In this document: positions 1 through 8,610 of the stretch, piece by piece | How the letters are laid out: the number at the start of each line of letters is the position of its first letter | How positions within the stretch are numbered: position 1 is the stretch's first letter | From: Clostridia bacterium | Lineage (GTDB): Bacteria > Bacillota > Clostridia > Oscillospirales > CAG-272 | Reading direction: 5' to 3' | Assembly: GCA_017621755.1 (NCBI GenBank) | Contig: JAGASL010000043.1 | Span: 1-42,991 of the forward strand | DNA: 42,991 nt | Translations under genes and position numbers: made by a program | Notes under the pieces: model-generated | The model's database searches: none | Seen by the model: the letters and a program-made list of their open reading frames with translations, nothing else | What the model was told of the DNA's origin: nothing

Positions 1-845
1 CGGCCGGCCGTGGCGGGCGGCCGCTTGCCCGCCTGCTGCACCGGTGGGCTGACCGGCATCTTTCTACCTGCACGGTGGCCACCGCGCAGGCGGCGGCCGA
101 CAACCTGCTGGCCCTGGGCATCCCGCAGGAAAAGATCTTGCTGATCCGTAACGGGGCAAAGGCCGTAGAGCGGGTGCCGGCACGCCTATCCGAGGCGCTG
201 CGCCGCCGCCTGGGGATCCCGGAGGGGGCCTTTGTGGTGGGCATATGCGCGCGGCTGGTGCCGGTAAAGGGGCACGCCACCCTGCTGCGCGCCGCCAAGC
301 GTCTGCTTTCACAACACACGGGGTACCACTTTTTGCTGGTTGGCGGCGGCGAGGAGGAAGAGAGCCTGCGCGCGCTCAGCACGGAGCTGGGGATCGAGCG
401 GCAGGTCACCTTCACCGGCTATACCGACACCCCCGCCCCCTACGTGAACCTGTTTGACGTGGCGGTCAATTGCTCAACAGGCACAGAGACCTCTTGCCTT
501 TCCCTTTCTGAGGCGATGAGCCTTGGCATTCCCTGCGTGGCCAGCCGCTACGGCGGCAACCCCGAAATGATCAGCGAGGGGGAAAACGGGCTTCTTTTTA
601 CGCCGGGCGATGAGCTGGCGCTGGCACGCTGCATAGAGCGGCTGCGGCGTGACCCGGCGCTGTACAGCCGCCTTTCGCGCGGGGGAGAAGAAAGGTACCG
701 GCGTGCACTGCGTGCCGAGGGGATGGCCCGCGCCTATGACAGCCTTTACCTGGCACTTTACGAGGCGCCGCGCACACGGGGCGAGCTGCTGATGCCGCCG
801 CCAGCGGCGTGGCAGCGCTTTTGCCCCTTTCCGCCAAAGGGATAA
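1..845 (+). CDS. Glycosyltransferase family 4, C-terminal part (5' truncated by window edge)
   Basis: The reading frame is open from base 3 with no stop, so the start lies outside the window. A GTG at 75 is inside the conserved fold and is not a credible start. The visible part is the nucleotide-sugar-binding half of a GT-B enzyme. It has the LIRNGAK segment at the domain hinge, ARLVPVKGH, LLVGGGEEEESLR, and the GT4 E-x7-E signature in ETSCLSLSEAMS followed by GIPCVASRYGG. GT4 enzymes transfer a sugar from an NDP- or lipid-linked donor to a lipid or growing glycan on the cytoplasmic face. The O-antigen-ligase-like gene downstream suggests surface polysaccharide synthesis (inference). Substrate cannot be told. 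Confidence 0.85.
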   Translation, partial: AGRGGRPLARLLHRWADRHLSTCTVATAQAAADNLLALGIPQEKILLIRNGAKAVERVPARLSEALRRRLGIPEGAFVVGICARLVPVKGHATLLRAAKRLLSQHTGYHFLLVGGGEEEESLRALSTELGIERQVTFTGYTDTPAPYVNLFDVAVNCSTGTETSCLSLSEAMSLGIPCVASRYGGNPEMISEGENGLLFTPGDELALARCIERLRRDPALYSRLSRGGEERYRRALRAEGMARAYDSLYLALYEAPRTRGELLMPPPAAWQRFCPFPPKG

Positions 846-852
846 AAGACGG

Positions 853-881
853 TTGCATTTTGCATTTTCATATGGTATAAT
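853..881 (+). promoter_or_regulatory. Sigma-A promoter for rimM-trmD
   Basis: TTGCAT (853-858), 17-base spacer, TATAAT (876-881). The expected transcript start near 888 nearly coincides with the ATG at 890. That ATG would have no room for a ribosome site, so the ATG at 914 is the likely rimM start. Confidence 0.75.
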
Positions 882-913
882 AGTAGAAAATGACGGCAAA
901 GGGGCTGAGCTTG

Positions 914-1447
914 ATGAAAAAAGAATACCTGGAGTGTGGCAAGATCGCCACGGCGCACGGTGTGCGCGGCGCCCTGCGGGTGCAGTCTCTTTGCGATAGT
1001 GCCGACATTCTTGCCGGGCTGCGCACCGTTTATATGCGCGAAAAGAGCGGTGCGTATACCCCGTATCGCGTGCTGGCCGGCTCTGCCTCGGGCGAGATGG
1101 CTATTCTCAGCCTAGAGGGCTACGTCGATCGGAATGCTGCCCTTTCGCTGCGCGGCCGCATGCTGTATGCCAAGCGCGAGGATATTCCCGTGCCGGAGGG
1201 GGGCGCCCTGATCGCCGATATGCTTGGCCTGCCGGTGATCGACGCTGACAGCGGCCGCCGCTACGGCGAGCTGGTTGACGTGCAGCCCTCTGCCGCCTCT
1301 GACCTGTACGAGATCCGCACCCCGGTCGGCAAGCTGGTGCTGCTGCCGGCCGTGCCGGCCTTCCTTGACCGGATCGATATTGACACGGGCGTCTATATCC
1401 GCCCCATTCCCGGCTTTTTTGACGAGGAGGACGGCGATGCGCTTTGA
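914..1447 (+). CDS. rimM: Ribosome maturation factor RimM
   Basis: 177 residues, the usual RimM length. RimM binds ribosomal protein S19 and assists late assembly of the 30S head. The N-terminal RimM domain begins with [17 protein letters not shown]. The C-terminal PRC-barrel domain carries [18 protein letters not shown] and the acidic FFDEEDGD tail. An upstream in-frame ATG at 890 is rejected because the promoter predicts transcription starting at about the same base, while 914 has an AGGGG nine bases ahead. The stop codon overlaps trmD by 11 bases, so the two are translationally coupled. Confidence 0.93.
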   Translation: MKKEYLECGKIATAHGVRGALRVQSLCDSADILAGLRTVYMREKSGAYTPYRVLAGSASGEMAILSLEGYVDRNAALSLRGRMLYAKREDIPVPEGGALIADMLGLPVIDADSGRRYGELVDVQPSAASDLYEIRTPVGKLVLLPAVPAFLDRIDIDTGVYIRPIPGFFDEEDGDAL

Positions 1448-2150
1448 TATTATGACCCTGTTCCCGGATATGGTGAGCATGGTGCTTGCAGAAAGCATTA
1501 TCGGCCGTGCGCAAAGGGCCGGACATATTGAGGTGCATTGCCACCAGATCCGCGATTTTTCTGAAAACAAGCACCACAACGTAGACGATACGCCCTACGG
1601 CGGCGGTGTGGGCATGGTGATGGCGGCACCGCCGATCTACGGCTGCTACCGCTCGATCACCGAGCAGATAGACCCGGGGGCAAGGCGGCGGGTGATCTAC
1701 CTTTCCCCCCGCGGCCGCCTGTTTACCCAGGACGTAGCGCGCGAGCTGTGCGGCTATGATGAGCTGATCCTGCTTTGCGGCCACTACGAGGGGGTAGACG
1801 AGCGCATTATTGAAGAGATCGTAGACGAGGAGATCTCGATCGGTGATTACGTGCTCACGGGCGGCGAGCTGCCCGCCTGCATTCTAGTGGATGCCGTGAG
1901 TCGCATGCTGGACGGCGTGCTGGCCAGCCCGGAATGCTATGAAGGTGAAAGCATCGCAAGTGGCCTGCTGGAATACCCGCAATACACACGCCCACCCGTT
2001 TTTTTAGGGCGCGAGGTGCCGCCTATTCTACTTTCCGGGCACCATGAAAACATTGATAAATGGCGGGCGGAGCAATCGCTTTTGCTGACAGAGGCGCGTC
2101 GCCCGGACCTGTACGCCGCGTATAAGGAGACCCATAAACACACAAAATAA
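1437..2150 (+). CDS. trmD: tRNA (guanine-37-N1)-methyltransferase TrmD
   Basis: 237 residues. It methylates N1 of G37 in tRNAs reading codons that start with C, which prevents +1 frameshifting. SPOUT-class knot motifs are clear: [12 protein letters not shown] at the N-terminus, [24 protein letters not shown] and [15 protein letters not shown], where the Asp is the catalytic base. The start is ATG 1437, inside the 3' end of rimM, with GAGGAGG 7 bases upstream. The longer frame from 1275 has no family similarity before this Met. rplS, which often follows trmD, is absent; a membrane protein follows instead. Confidence 0.96.
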   Translation: MRFDIMTLFPDMVSMVLAESIIGRAQRAGHIEVHCHQIRDFSENKHHNVDDTPYGGGVGMVMAAPPIYGCYRSITEQIDPGARRRVIYLSPRGRLFTQDVARELCGYDELILLCGHYEGVDERIIEEIVDEEISIGDYVLTGGELPACILVDAVSRMLDGVLASPECYEGESIASGLLEYPQYTRPPVFLGREVPPILLSGHHENIDKWRAEQSLLLTEARRPDLYAAYKETHKHTK

Positions 2151-2159
2151 GGAGGAAGG

Positions 2160-4121
2160 ATGATGGACAGCCAAAGACCCGCCGCTGAAAGCAAGCCGGC
2201 GCGCGCTTCCTTTTTCGCATCCCTTCTCGGCTTCCCTGCCCGGGTAGCCGGCTGGCTGGCCGCATCTGCGCCCGGCCGCTTTCTGCACGCCTATGAGGCG
2301 TGCCGGGAGAGCGTGCGTGAGAGCCGCCTGGCACGGCGCCTGCACGAGAGCCGCCTGTGGCGCTTGGGCGAGCCGCTGCGCCGCCGCATTGGCGAGTTAT
2401 TTACCCATAGCCCGATCGCTAAGCTGATCAACCGCCTGGGCGAGCTTCTTCGCTTTACCGAAACGCGTGCCTACGGCATTTTGTTCAGCACCTTTGGCCT
2501 GTATACCGTGCTGGTATTCGTGATCCGCTATTTTGCTCAATGGGCCCGTGGGGCCGAGCAAAGTGCCCTGATCACCGGCATTGTGATCACCCTGCTCAGC
2601 ATTCCCATGCTGTTTTCCTCACGCCCCATTTATATCACGATGCAGGAAAGCCGCTTGCTTAGCGCCTTTTTCTACCGCCTGGTTGGCCTACGGCAATACC
2701 CGTATACCGATAAAAGGCCGCTGACCATCAATCCTACCGTGGCCTTTCTGATCGGCTCGCTGCTTGGCATAGCCGGCTTCTTTGTGCACCCGCTATACCT
2801 GCTGGGCATTCTGCTTGGTATTGCCTGCTTTCTGCTATTGCTCTTTTCGCCGGAGCTTTGCCTGTACACCACCCTGCTCCTTTGCCCGCTGTTCTTCTTT
2901 TTTGCTCATCCCTCCACGATGCTTTCGGTCATTTTGCTCACCGGCTCTGTCAGCTACCTGTTCAAGGTGCTGCTGGGCAAGCGTACCTTCTCGTTTGAGC
3001 CACTTGATCTGACCGTGCTGCTGCTAGGGCTTTTGTATATCAGCGCCGCCCTCTTTACCCGTGGCGGGGCTGCCTCCTCTGCTGAGGCACTGCTATACGC
3101 CTCGCTGCTGCTGGGCTATTTTTTGGCAGCTAATCTGTTGACCACGCCGGCCTCTGTCAGCCGTGCCATCACCGCCCTGACCACAGGCGGCGCGATCACC
3201 GCTATGCTTGGCCTTTTACAGTACTTTACCGGCCAAGCCATCGCCGGCTGGCTGGATAGCACCGCCTACGCCTATATCAGCGGCCGCATTACCGCCGCCT
3301 TTGATAACCCCAACGTACTGGCCGCTTATCTGATCATGATACTGCCCTTTATCACGGCCGGCATTCTGAAAAAGGGGCGGCTGCACGGGCGGCTGGGGTC
3401 GCTTTTGATTTTCGCCGCCTGCATGGGTGCGATCATTCTTACCTGGTCGCGCGGTGCCTGGCTTGGCGTCATTCTTTCCTTTGCGATCTTTCTGTTCGCC
3501 TACAACCCCGCCACCGTTTATATCCTGATCCCGGCGGCGGTAGGCAGCTTTTTCGGCCTGCAGCATCTTGGCTCTGCCATTACGCAGCGGCTCTCCTCTA
3601 CCCTTTCGCTGGCGGCGGATTCCTCAATCTCCTACCGTCTCAGCACCTGGCGTGGCGCCCTTTCCATGGGGTGGGAGCACTTTTTTGGCGGCGTGGGCGT
3701 AGGCGAAAAGGCATTTACGGCCGTTTACCCCTACTATGCGCTTTCCGGCATCGAGAGTGCGCCCCACGCGCACAACCTGGTGCTGCAGTATTTCTGTGAG
3801 TTTGGCATCATTGGCCCCTTGCTGCTGCTTTTGTTCGTTTTGATCCTCTTTCAATGCATCCTCTCCCACCAGAGAGAGGAGACCAACCCCACCATTCGCC
3901 TGTACAGCATGGCTGCCGGCGGCAGCCTGCTGGCCCTGCTGGCTTACGGTCTGGCCGACCACGCCTTTTACAACGCGCGCATCTTCTTCCTCTTCTTTGC
4001 CATTGCCGGCATTGCCGCGGCGCTTTCCCGCGTTGGGCGGCTGGAGCGGCAGCGCAATACCCCCCTGCGCGGCACCGAGGCAGAGGCCTATGCGATCGAG
4101 ATCCTTTTGCGTGAGGAATAA
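2160..4121 (+). CDS. O-antigen ligase / polymerase-like polytopic membrane protein
   Basis: 653 residues. The first 100 or so are Arg-rich and predicted cytoplasmic. They are followed by roughly ten or more hydrophobic segments from about residue 103 to 630. The Wzy_C/WaaL hallmark is near residue 535: PHAHNLVLQYFCEFGIIGP, in the large periplasmic loop and the helix after it. Family members polymerise or ligate lipid-linked glycans outside the membrane. An AAGGAGG just after the trmD stop supports a start at 2160 or at the adjacent ATG 2163. It is probably cotranscribed with trmD, which is an odd pairing. Whether it is a ligase, a polymerase or a relative with another role cannot be settled from sequence. 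Confidence 0.75.
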   Translation: MMDSQRPAAESKPARASFFASLLGFPARVAGWLAASAPGRFLHAYEACRESVRESRLARRLHESRLWRLGEPLRRRIGELFTHSPIAKLINRLGELLRFTETRAYGILFSTFGLYTVLVFVIRYFAQWARGAEQSALITGIVITLLSIPMLFSSRPIYITMQESRLLSAFFYRLVGLRQYPYTDKRPLTINPTVAFLIGSLLGIAGFFVHPLYLLGILLGIACFLLLLFSPELCLYTTLLLCPLFFFFAHPSTMLSVILLTGSVSYLFKVLLGKRTFSFEPLDLTVLLLGLLYISAALFTRGGAASSAEALLYASLLLGYFLAANLLTTPASVSRAITALTTGGAITAMLGLLQYFTGQAIAGWLDSTAYAYISGRITAAFDNPNVLAAYLIMILPFITAGILKKGRLHGRLGSLLIFAACMGAIILTWSRGAWLGVILSFAIFLFAYNPATVYILIPAAVGSFFGLQHLGSAITQRLSSTLSLAADSSISYRLSTWRGALSMGWEHFFGGVGVGEKAFTAVYPYYALSGIESAPHAHNLVLQYFCEFGIIGPLLLLLFVLILFQCILSHQREETNPTIRLYSMAAGGSLLALLAYGLADHAFYNARIFFLFFAIAGIAAALSRVGRLERQRNTPLRGTEAEAYAIEILLREE

Positions 4122-4150
4122 CCCCGCTCCTGTTTCACCGAAGGAGGCAT

Positions 4151-4642
4151 ATGGAGCCCACGCAGACCCGTACCGACCGCGCCGCGATTCTATTGATCAA
4201 TCTGCTCAGTATCTTACTGCCACTTGTCCTGCTGCTTGGCTTTTTATGGGCGGCACAGCCAAGGACGCTGCAAAGGAATGATACCGCCCTGCTATACACC
4301 GTGACCCTGCCCGCCGTGCGGGAGGAATACCTCTCTGGTCTACAGGCTGATGTACCCGTGCTGGACGCCGTTAGCAAGCGACCGATCGGCCATCTGCTCG
4401 CCTACACGGTAGAGCCGGCCACCACGCAGGGCTATCACCAACGTGCCGGGCGCATGCGCCTGGTAGAATACCCCGGCCACAAGCGTGTGACCATGACCAT
4501 CCGCGCACAGGGTAAGCGCATGGCGGGCGGCTATTCGCTTGCCGGCTTTACCCTGTATCAGGGCGAAAAAATTTCGCTTCGCCTACCGAATTTTGTAGGA
4601 AGCGGCAGCTGCACCGGGCTGCAGGCACAAGCGCTTTCCTGA
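4151..4642 (+). CDS. Small single-span membrane protein, DUF4330-like (first of a pair)
   Basis: 163 residues: a short basic N-terminus, one transmembrane segment at about residues 14-35 (AILLINLLSILLPLVLLLGF), then a beta-rich extracytoplasmic domain. The order of blocks (TVTLPAVREEYLSGL, then a VLDAVSKRPIGHL turn) recalls DUF4330 proteins, but the assignment is tentative. A GGAGG lies 5 bases before the ATG. The next gene encodes a protein of the same length and plan, so the two may be divergent paralogues acting together with the upstream polysaccharide ligase-like protein (inference). No catalytic motif is visible. Confidence 0.6.
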   Translation: MEPTQTRTDRAAILLINLLSILLPLVLLLGFLWAAQPRTLQRNDTALLYTVTLPAVREEYLSGLQADVPVLDAVSKRPIGHLLAYTVEPATTQGYHQRAGRMRLVEYPGHKRVTMTIRAQGKRMAGGYSLAGFTLYQGEKISLRLPNFVGSGSCTGLQAQALS

Positions 4643-4653
4643 AAGGAGACACC

Positions 4654-5145
4654 ATGCAACACCCAAGAGGTCGCTACGTAAAGCTGAATATCGCGGATTA
4701 TTTGCTGATCGCCGTGGCCGTGCTGCTATTACTGGCCCTTCTGTTTCGCGGGGTGGGCATGCTGGTCTCGGGCAAGGCAGAGACCTGCCGCGCGGACGTA
4801 GAATTTGTTGTTCGCGGCCTGGATGAAACGCGTATGGAGCAGCTGATCGCCGAAAAGGCCCCCTTTCTGCTGGCAGACGGCAGCACGCTTGCCACGCAAT
4901 TTGAGACCACTGTGCACCGGGAAACGATGCTGGTATGGAACGAGGACGGCAGCATGACCGAAACGGAGGATCCCTCTGCCTACCGGGTGACCGTTTCCTT
5001 TACCGCAGAGGGCGAGCTGGCAAGCGACGGAACCTTTCTTTTTGGCGGCACGCGCCGCCTGGCCACCGGCGAGGCACTGGTGCTAACCCAAGCGCAGGTG
5101 ACCTACACCGCCGACGTTGTACGCGTGAGCGTGCGCGGGGGCTAA
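4654..5145 (+). CDS. Small single-span membrane protein, DUF4330-like (second of a pair)
   Basis: 163 residues with the same plan as its neighbour: a basic start (MQHPRGRYVKLNIADYL), one membrane helix at about residues 16-34, and an extracytoplasmic beta domain with no evident active-site motif. LNIADYLLIAVAVLLLLALL matches the usual DUF4330 opening better than the first copy does. AAGGAGA precedes the ATG, and the gap to the upstream gene is 11 bases, so they form one operon. Function is unknown. An accessory role in envelope glycan export is inferred from position only. Confidence 0.62.
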   Translation: MQHPRGRYVKLNIADYLLIAVAVLLLLALLFRGVGMLVSGKAETCRADVEFVVRGLDETRMEQLIAEKAPFLLADGSTLATQFETTVHRETMLVWNEDGSMTETEDPSAYRVTVSFTAEGELASDGTFLFGGTRRLATGEALVLTQAQVTYTADVVRVSVRGG

Positions 5146-5174
5146 CAAAATTTTTCCTTTTTTATAAAAAAGAC

Positions 5175-5203
5175 TTGATTTTATCAGGCAAATTTGCTAT
5201 ACT
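5175..5203 (+). promoter_or_regulatory. Promoter for the HPr gene
   Basis: TTGATT (5175-5180), 17-base spacer, TATACT (5198-5203) with a TGC extended -10 immediately upstream. It lies in an AT-rich gap 67 bases before the HPr ATG, so HPr has its own transcription start. Confidence 0.75.
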
Positions 5204-5269
5204 GGTATAAAAGATGGGGGTTATTTGACCCCATACTGTTTTTATTATTCCCGAATTGAGGTAATAGAC

Positions 5270-5533
5270 ATGATTACGTGTAACGTCACCATTCACAACA
5301 ACGTGGGGCTGCATGCAAGACCTGCCACCTTCTTTATCCAGAAGGCAAATTCCTACAAGTGCTCCATTTGGGTGGAGAAGGACGACCGCCGCGTGAATGC
5401 CAAGAGCCTTCTCGGCGTTCTTTCGCTGGGAATCGTACAGGGCATGAGCGTTACGCTGATTGCCGACGGGGCTGATGAGCAGGCCGCGCTTGACGGGCTT
5501 TCTGCACTGGTTGCCTCCGGCTTTCAGGAATAA
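5270..5533 (+). CDS. ptsH: HPr family phosphocarrier protein
   Basis: 87 residues. His15 in GLHARPA is the site phosphorylated by PTS enzyme I. Ser46 in AKSLLGVLSLGI is the regulatory site used by HPr kinase/phosphorylase in Firmicutes. Both are present, so this is a true HPr rather than a Crh-type protein lacking His15. The start is ATG 5270, with GAGGTAA upstream; an in-frame ATG at 5225 adds 15 residues with no family match. Ser46-P HPr normally acts as CcpA corepressor, linking this gene to carbon catabolite control of clusters such as 23731-34659 (inference). Enzyme I and HPr kinase are not in the window. Confidence 0.9.
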   Translation: MITCNVTIHNNVGLHARPATFFIQKANSYKCSIWVEKDDRRVNAKSLLGVLSLGIVQGMSVTLIADGADEQAALDGLSALVASGFQE

Positions 5534-5554
5534 ACGGCGCCGGCCGTTGCACAC

Positions 5555-5598
5555 GCGGGCATTCTGCCGGCTATTGCCGCAGGTGCCCGCTGTTTTTT
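5555..5598 (+). terminator. Rho-independent terminator after HPr
   Basis: Arms GCGGGCA (5555-5561) and TGCCCGC (5584-5590), with a partly paired interior, followed by TGTTTTTT. It makes the HPr transcript monocistronic. Confidence 0.6.
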
Positions 5599-5616
5599 CA
5601 AAAAAGGAGGAGCAGA

Positions 5617-7455
5617 ATGAATCCCCATATCACACGCCTGCGGGAAAAGGCTGCTTCCCTGCCCGCCACGCCGGGCGTCTATTTGATGAAGGACAAGCAC
5701 GGCAAGATCATCTACGTAGGCAAATCACGCAAGCTGAAAAACCGTGTTTCAAGCTACTTTGTTGGCGAGCATAACCGCAAGACCGAGCGCATGGTGGCCG
5801 CGGTTGTGGATTTTGATACCATTTTGTGTGACAGCGAAATGGAGGCACTTTCACTTGAAAACGTGCTGATCAAGCAGCACACCCCGCACTATAACATCAA
5901 GCTCAAGGATGCCAAATCCTACCCCTATATCAAGATGACCGATTCGGCCTACCCGCGCCTGATCGTCACGCGTGACAGGGGCGCCGGGCACGGGCGCTAT
6001 TTTGGCCCTTATGCAGGCACCGCGGCCGCTTATGCGGCGGCCGATGCGGTCAACCGCATCTTTCGCCTGCCCACCTGCCGCCGTGAGTTCCCGCGTGATA
6101 TAGGGAAGGAGCGCCCCTGCCTCTACCACCAGCTTGGCCGCTGCATTGCCCCCTGCACGGGCAGCATCAGCGAGCAGGATTACCAAAAGACCGTAGCCGC
6201 CGCCTGCGCGGTGTTAGACGGCGGCGTGCGCGGCACGGTAAGCCTGCTGGAGGAGGAGATGACGCGCTACGCGCTCGAGGAGCGCTTTGAGGAGGCAGCC
6301 CGCTGCCGCGACAGCATTGCCGCCCTGCGCCACCTGACCGAAAAGCAAAAGGTGGTGGCGGACTCTGGCGTAGAGCAGGACGTGTTTGCCGTGTATACCG
6401 ACGATAGCTGCGGCGTGCTGGCCCTGTTGATGGTACGCGAGGGCAAGCTGTGCGGCAAGACCGAGTTTGTTTTTTCGGCAGCCGAGATCCCGAATGAAGA
6501 ATCTCTTTCTGCCTTTTTATACGATTTTTACCGTGATGGCGCCAAGATCCCGCGGGAGGTGCTGCTGGCCTTTTCGCTGGAGGGGGAGGAATACGAAACG
6601 CTTTCTACCCTGTTCTCTCAGCGGGCGGGACACAAGGTGACCCTGCATACGCCGCAGCGCGGGCCAAAGCGCGCGCTATGCGCCATGGCCGAGGCAAACG
6701 CCAAGGAAAAGGCGGCGCGCTACGCCGCCGAGCTGGTGCGTGAGGATAAAACGCTGGTCTCGCTTTGCCGGCTGCTGGGGTTAGAGGTGCTGCCCGACCG
6801 CATTGAGGCCTACGATATCTCCAACCTGGGCAGCGAGCATATCAAGGCTGCCATGGTGGTATACGCAGATGGCGGCATGAAGCGGGCGGATTACCGCAGC
6901 TTTTCGATCAAAAGCACCGCCGGCATTGATGACTACGGTGCCATGCGTGAGGCGCTTTTGCGCCGGCTCTCGCATATCGGAGACGGCAGCCTATCGCTTG
7001 GCGAAGCACCTGACCTGATCCTGCTGGACGGCGGCGTGGGCCACGTGCACGTGGGGCAAGAGGTGATGCGCGAGCTGGGGCTTTCCATTCCCCTCTTTGG
7101 CATGGTAAAGGACGAGTTTCATAAGACACGGGCGCTAACGGATGGGGAAAACGAGATCAGCATCGCCTTTGACGGTGCGGTGTTCGCCATGCTTTATAAA
7201 ATTCAAGAGGAGGTACACCGCGTAGCCGTGCGGCAAACGATGGGTGCCAAGCGCAAGACCCTGCGGCGCTCGAAATTAGAGGACATTCCCGGCATTGGGC
7301 CGGCACGCGCCAAGCTGCTGCTCTCTGCCTTTGGCGGTCTTTCTAAGCTGAAAAGGGCTATGAGAGACGACATTGCCGCCGTGCGCGGCATTTCACAGAC
7401 CGATGCGACGGCGGTGTACCGCTATTTCCACCAAGAGGAGGACGAGGAAGCATGA
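5617..7455 (+). CDS. uvrC: UvrABC excinuclease subunit C
   Basis: 612 residues, full length. UvrC makes both incisions around a bulky DNA lesion after UvrAB loading. The N-terminal GIY-YIG nuclease is seen in GVYLMKDKHGKIIYVGKS (about residues 20-37). A UVR helical hairpin that contacts UvrB is at about 205-240 (LEERFEEAARCRDSI). The RNase H-like 5' nuclease domain carries AYDISNLGSEHIKAAMVV and LILLDGGVGHV. A C-terminal HhH motif reads IPGIGPARAKLLLSAFGG. AAAGGAGG lies 7 bases before the ATG. The stop overlaps rsmD by 4 bases. Confidence 0.97.
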   Translation: MNPHITRLREKAASLPATPGVYLMKDKHGKIIYVGKSRKLKNRVSSYFVGEHNRKTERMVAAVVDFDTILCDSEMEALSLENVLIKQHTPHYNIKLKDAKSYPYIKMTDSAYPRLIVTRDRGAGHGRYFGPYAGTAAAYAAADAVNRIFRLPTCRREFPRDIGKERPCLYHQLGRCIAPCTGSISEQDYQKTVAAACAVLDGGVRGTVSLLEEEMTRYALEERFEEAARCRDSIAALRHLTEKQKVVADSGVEQDVFAVYTDDSCGVLALLMVREGKLCGKTEFVFSAAEIPNEESLSAFLYDFYRDGAKIPREVLLAFSLEGEEYETLSTLFSQRAGHKVTLHTPQRGPKRALCAMAEANAKEKAARYAAELVREDKTLVSLCRLLGLEVLPDRIEAYDISNLGSEHIKAAMVVYADGGMKRADYRSFSIKSTAGIDDYGAMREALLRRLSHIGDGSLSLGEAPDLILLDGGVGHVHVGQEVMRELGLSIPLFGMVKDEFHKTRALTDGENEISIAFDGAVFAMLYKIQEEVHRVAVRQTMGAKRKTLRRSKLEDIPGIGPARAKLLLSAFGGLSKLKRAMRDDIAAVRGISQTDATAVYRYFHQEEDEEA

Positions 7456-8054
7456 TGAGAATTATTACCGGCAGCGCGCGCGGCGTGCGGCTGGAGACCT
7501 TAGAGGGTGAGGAGATCACCCGCCCAACGGCCGAGCGGGTCAAGGAGGCGATCTTTTCCGCCATCCAGTTTGAAACAGAGGGGCGGCGGGTGCTGGATCT
7601 ATTCGGCGGCAGCGGCCAGATGGGGTTAGAGGCGCTTTCGCGCGGGGCAAGTGCCTGTATGTTTATCGATTCCTCTGAGGAGGCGATCGCCCTGATCAAG
7701 CGCAACGCGCAAAAGACACGCCTTTCTGACAGGTGCCGCTACCTGGTCAGCGACTACCGCAACTACCTGCGCAAGGCGCGCGGGCGTGAAAAATTCGACC
7801 TGGTATTTTTAGACCCGCCCTACGCCATGCACGCGCATGCCGAGGCACTGAGGCGGCTTTTGGACGGCGACCTAGTAGAGCCGGATTGCCTGTTTATCTG
7901 CGAAAGTGGTGAGCCGGATATTTTTGAAGGACACGAGGAGCTGGCGGCCCGCTTTGAAACGCGCAAAACGGCGCGCTACACGCACACCTATATCCACATT
8001 TTGACACTGCGGGAGGATGACGATGAAAACGGTACTGATCAGCGGGAGCTTTGA
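7452..8054 (+). CDS. rsmD: 16S rRNA (guanine-966-N2)-methyltransferase RsmD
   Basis: 200 residues. It methylates G966 of 16S rRNA near the P site, using SAM. Visible motifs are MRIITGSARGVRLETL at the N-terminus, RPTAERVKEAIFS, the SAM-binding VLDLFGGSGQMGLEALSRGA, and the catalytic FLDPPY. It starts inside the uvrC stop (ATGA overlap) and its own 3' end overlaps coaD by 32 bases, so uvrC-rsmD-coaD form a coupled operon. The rsmD-coaD pairing is common in Firmicutes. ATG 7455 is an alternative start. Confidence 0.95.
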   Translation: MMRIITGSARGVRLETLEGEEITRPTAERVKEAIFSAIQFETEGRRVLDLFGGSGQMGLEALSRGASACMFIDSSEEAIALIKRNAQKTRLSDRCRYLVSDYRNYLRKARGREKFDLVFLDPPYAMHAHAEALRRLLDGDLVEPDCLFICESGEPDIFEGHEELAARFETRKTARYTHTYIHILTLREDDDENGTDQREL

Positions 8055-8508
8055 CCCCGTGACACGCGGCCACGCCGCGCTGATAGCGCGCGCGGCGCAG
8101 CTCTTTGACCGGGTTGAGGTGGTTGTTTTTGAAAACAGCCAGAAAAAGACGATGTTTTCTGCCGAAGAGCGCCTTGCCTTTTTAGAAAAGGTGTGCCGCG
8201 CCTGCGGTGAAAACGTAAAGGCTGGCATCTCGGCCGGCACGGTAGCCGGCTACGCGCGCGAGCATGGCGTTCACGCCATCCTAAAGGGCGTGCGCAACGC
8301 AAACGATCTGCTTTACGAGCAGGAGATGGCCACCCTGAACCGCCTGGCCGGCGGACCAGAAACGCTCCTGCTGCCGACAGAGCCGGCACTCTCTCATATC
8401 TCCTCCTCTGCCGTGCGGGAATTCTTGACCCACGGGCTACCGGTGGGCGAGCTGCTGCCTGAGAGCATCTATGATGACGTTTTGGCCGCCTATCAGGCAA
8501 AGGCGTGA
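8023..8508 (+). CDS. coaD: Phosphopantetheine adenylyltransferase CoaD
   Basis: 161 residues, typical length. It joins ATP and 4'-phosphopantetheine to form dephospho-CoA, the penultimate step of CoA synthesis. The nucleotidyltransferase signature T-x-GH is in GSFDPVTRGH. AILKGVRNANDLLYEQEMA binds substrate, and ISSSAVRE is the second nucleotide-binding motif. ATG 8023 is preferred over ATG 8017, because GGGAGG (8011-8016) directly abuts 8017 but stands 6 bases from 8023. Confidence 0.95.
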   Translation: MKTVLISGSFDPVTRGHAALIARAAQLFDRVEVVVFENSQKKTMFSAEERLAFLEKVCRACGENVKAGISAGTVAGYAREHGVHAILKGVRNANDLLYEQEMATLNRLAGGPETLLLPTEPALSHISSSAVREFLTHGLPVGELLPESIYDDVLAAYQAKA

Positions 8509-8525
8509 AAAAAACTGTAAAAATC

Positions 8526-8556
8526 AAAGCGCAGGGCTTGACAAGCCCTGCGCTTT
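8526..8556. terminator. Perfect 15-bp hairpin, possible terminator, overlapping the pheS promoter
   Basis: AAAGCGCAGGGCTTG and its exact complement are separated by one base. No T-run follows on the plus strand; on the minus strand it is followed by GATTTTT. The -35 box TTGACA (8538-8543) sits across the tip of the hairpin. Confidence 0.5.
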
Positions 8557-8567
8557 CGTACTATAAT
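8538..8567 (+). promoter_or_regulatory. Consensus promoter for pheST
   Basis: TTGACA (8538-8543), 18-base spacer, TATAAT (8562-8567); a second TATAAT is at 8575-8580. The leader to the pheS ATG is only about 30-40 bases, so there is no room for a T-box riboswitch, which often controls pheST in Firmicutes. Confidence 0.8.
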
Positions 8568-8610
8568 AAGATGTTATAATATGTAAAAAATACCCCGAAA
8601 GGACGAGACT

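Noticed and set aside
5146..5174. Terminator in TTTTTTATAAAAAA after the second small membrane protein gene
   Set aside because: The palindrome is A/T only, with no GC stem, so it would not form a stable terminator hairpin.
8571..8610. T-box riboswitch ahead of pheS
   Set aside because: The consensus promoter leaves a leader of only about 40 bases, far too short for a T-box, and no TGGNACC-like sequence is present.
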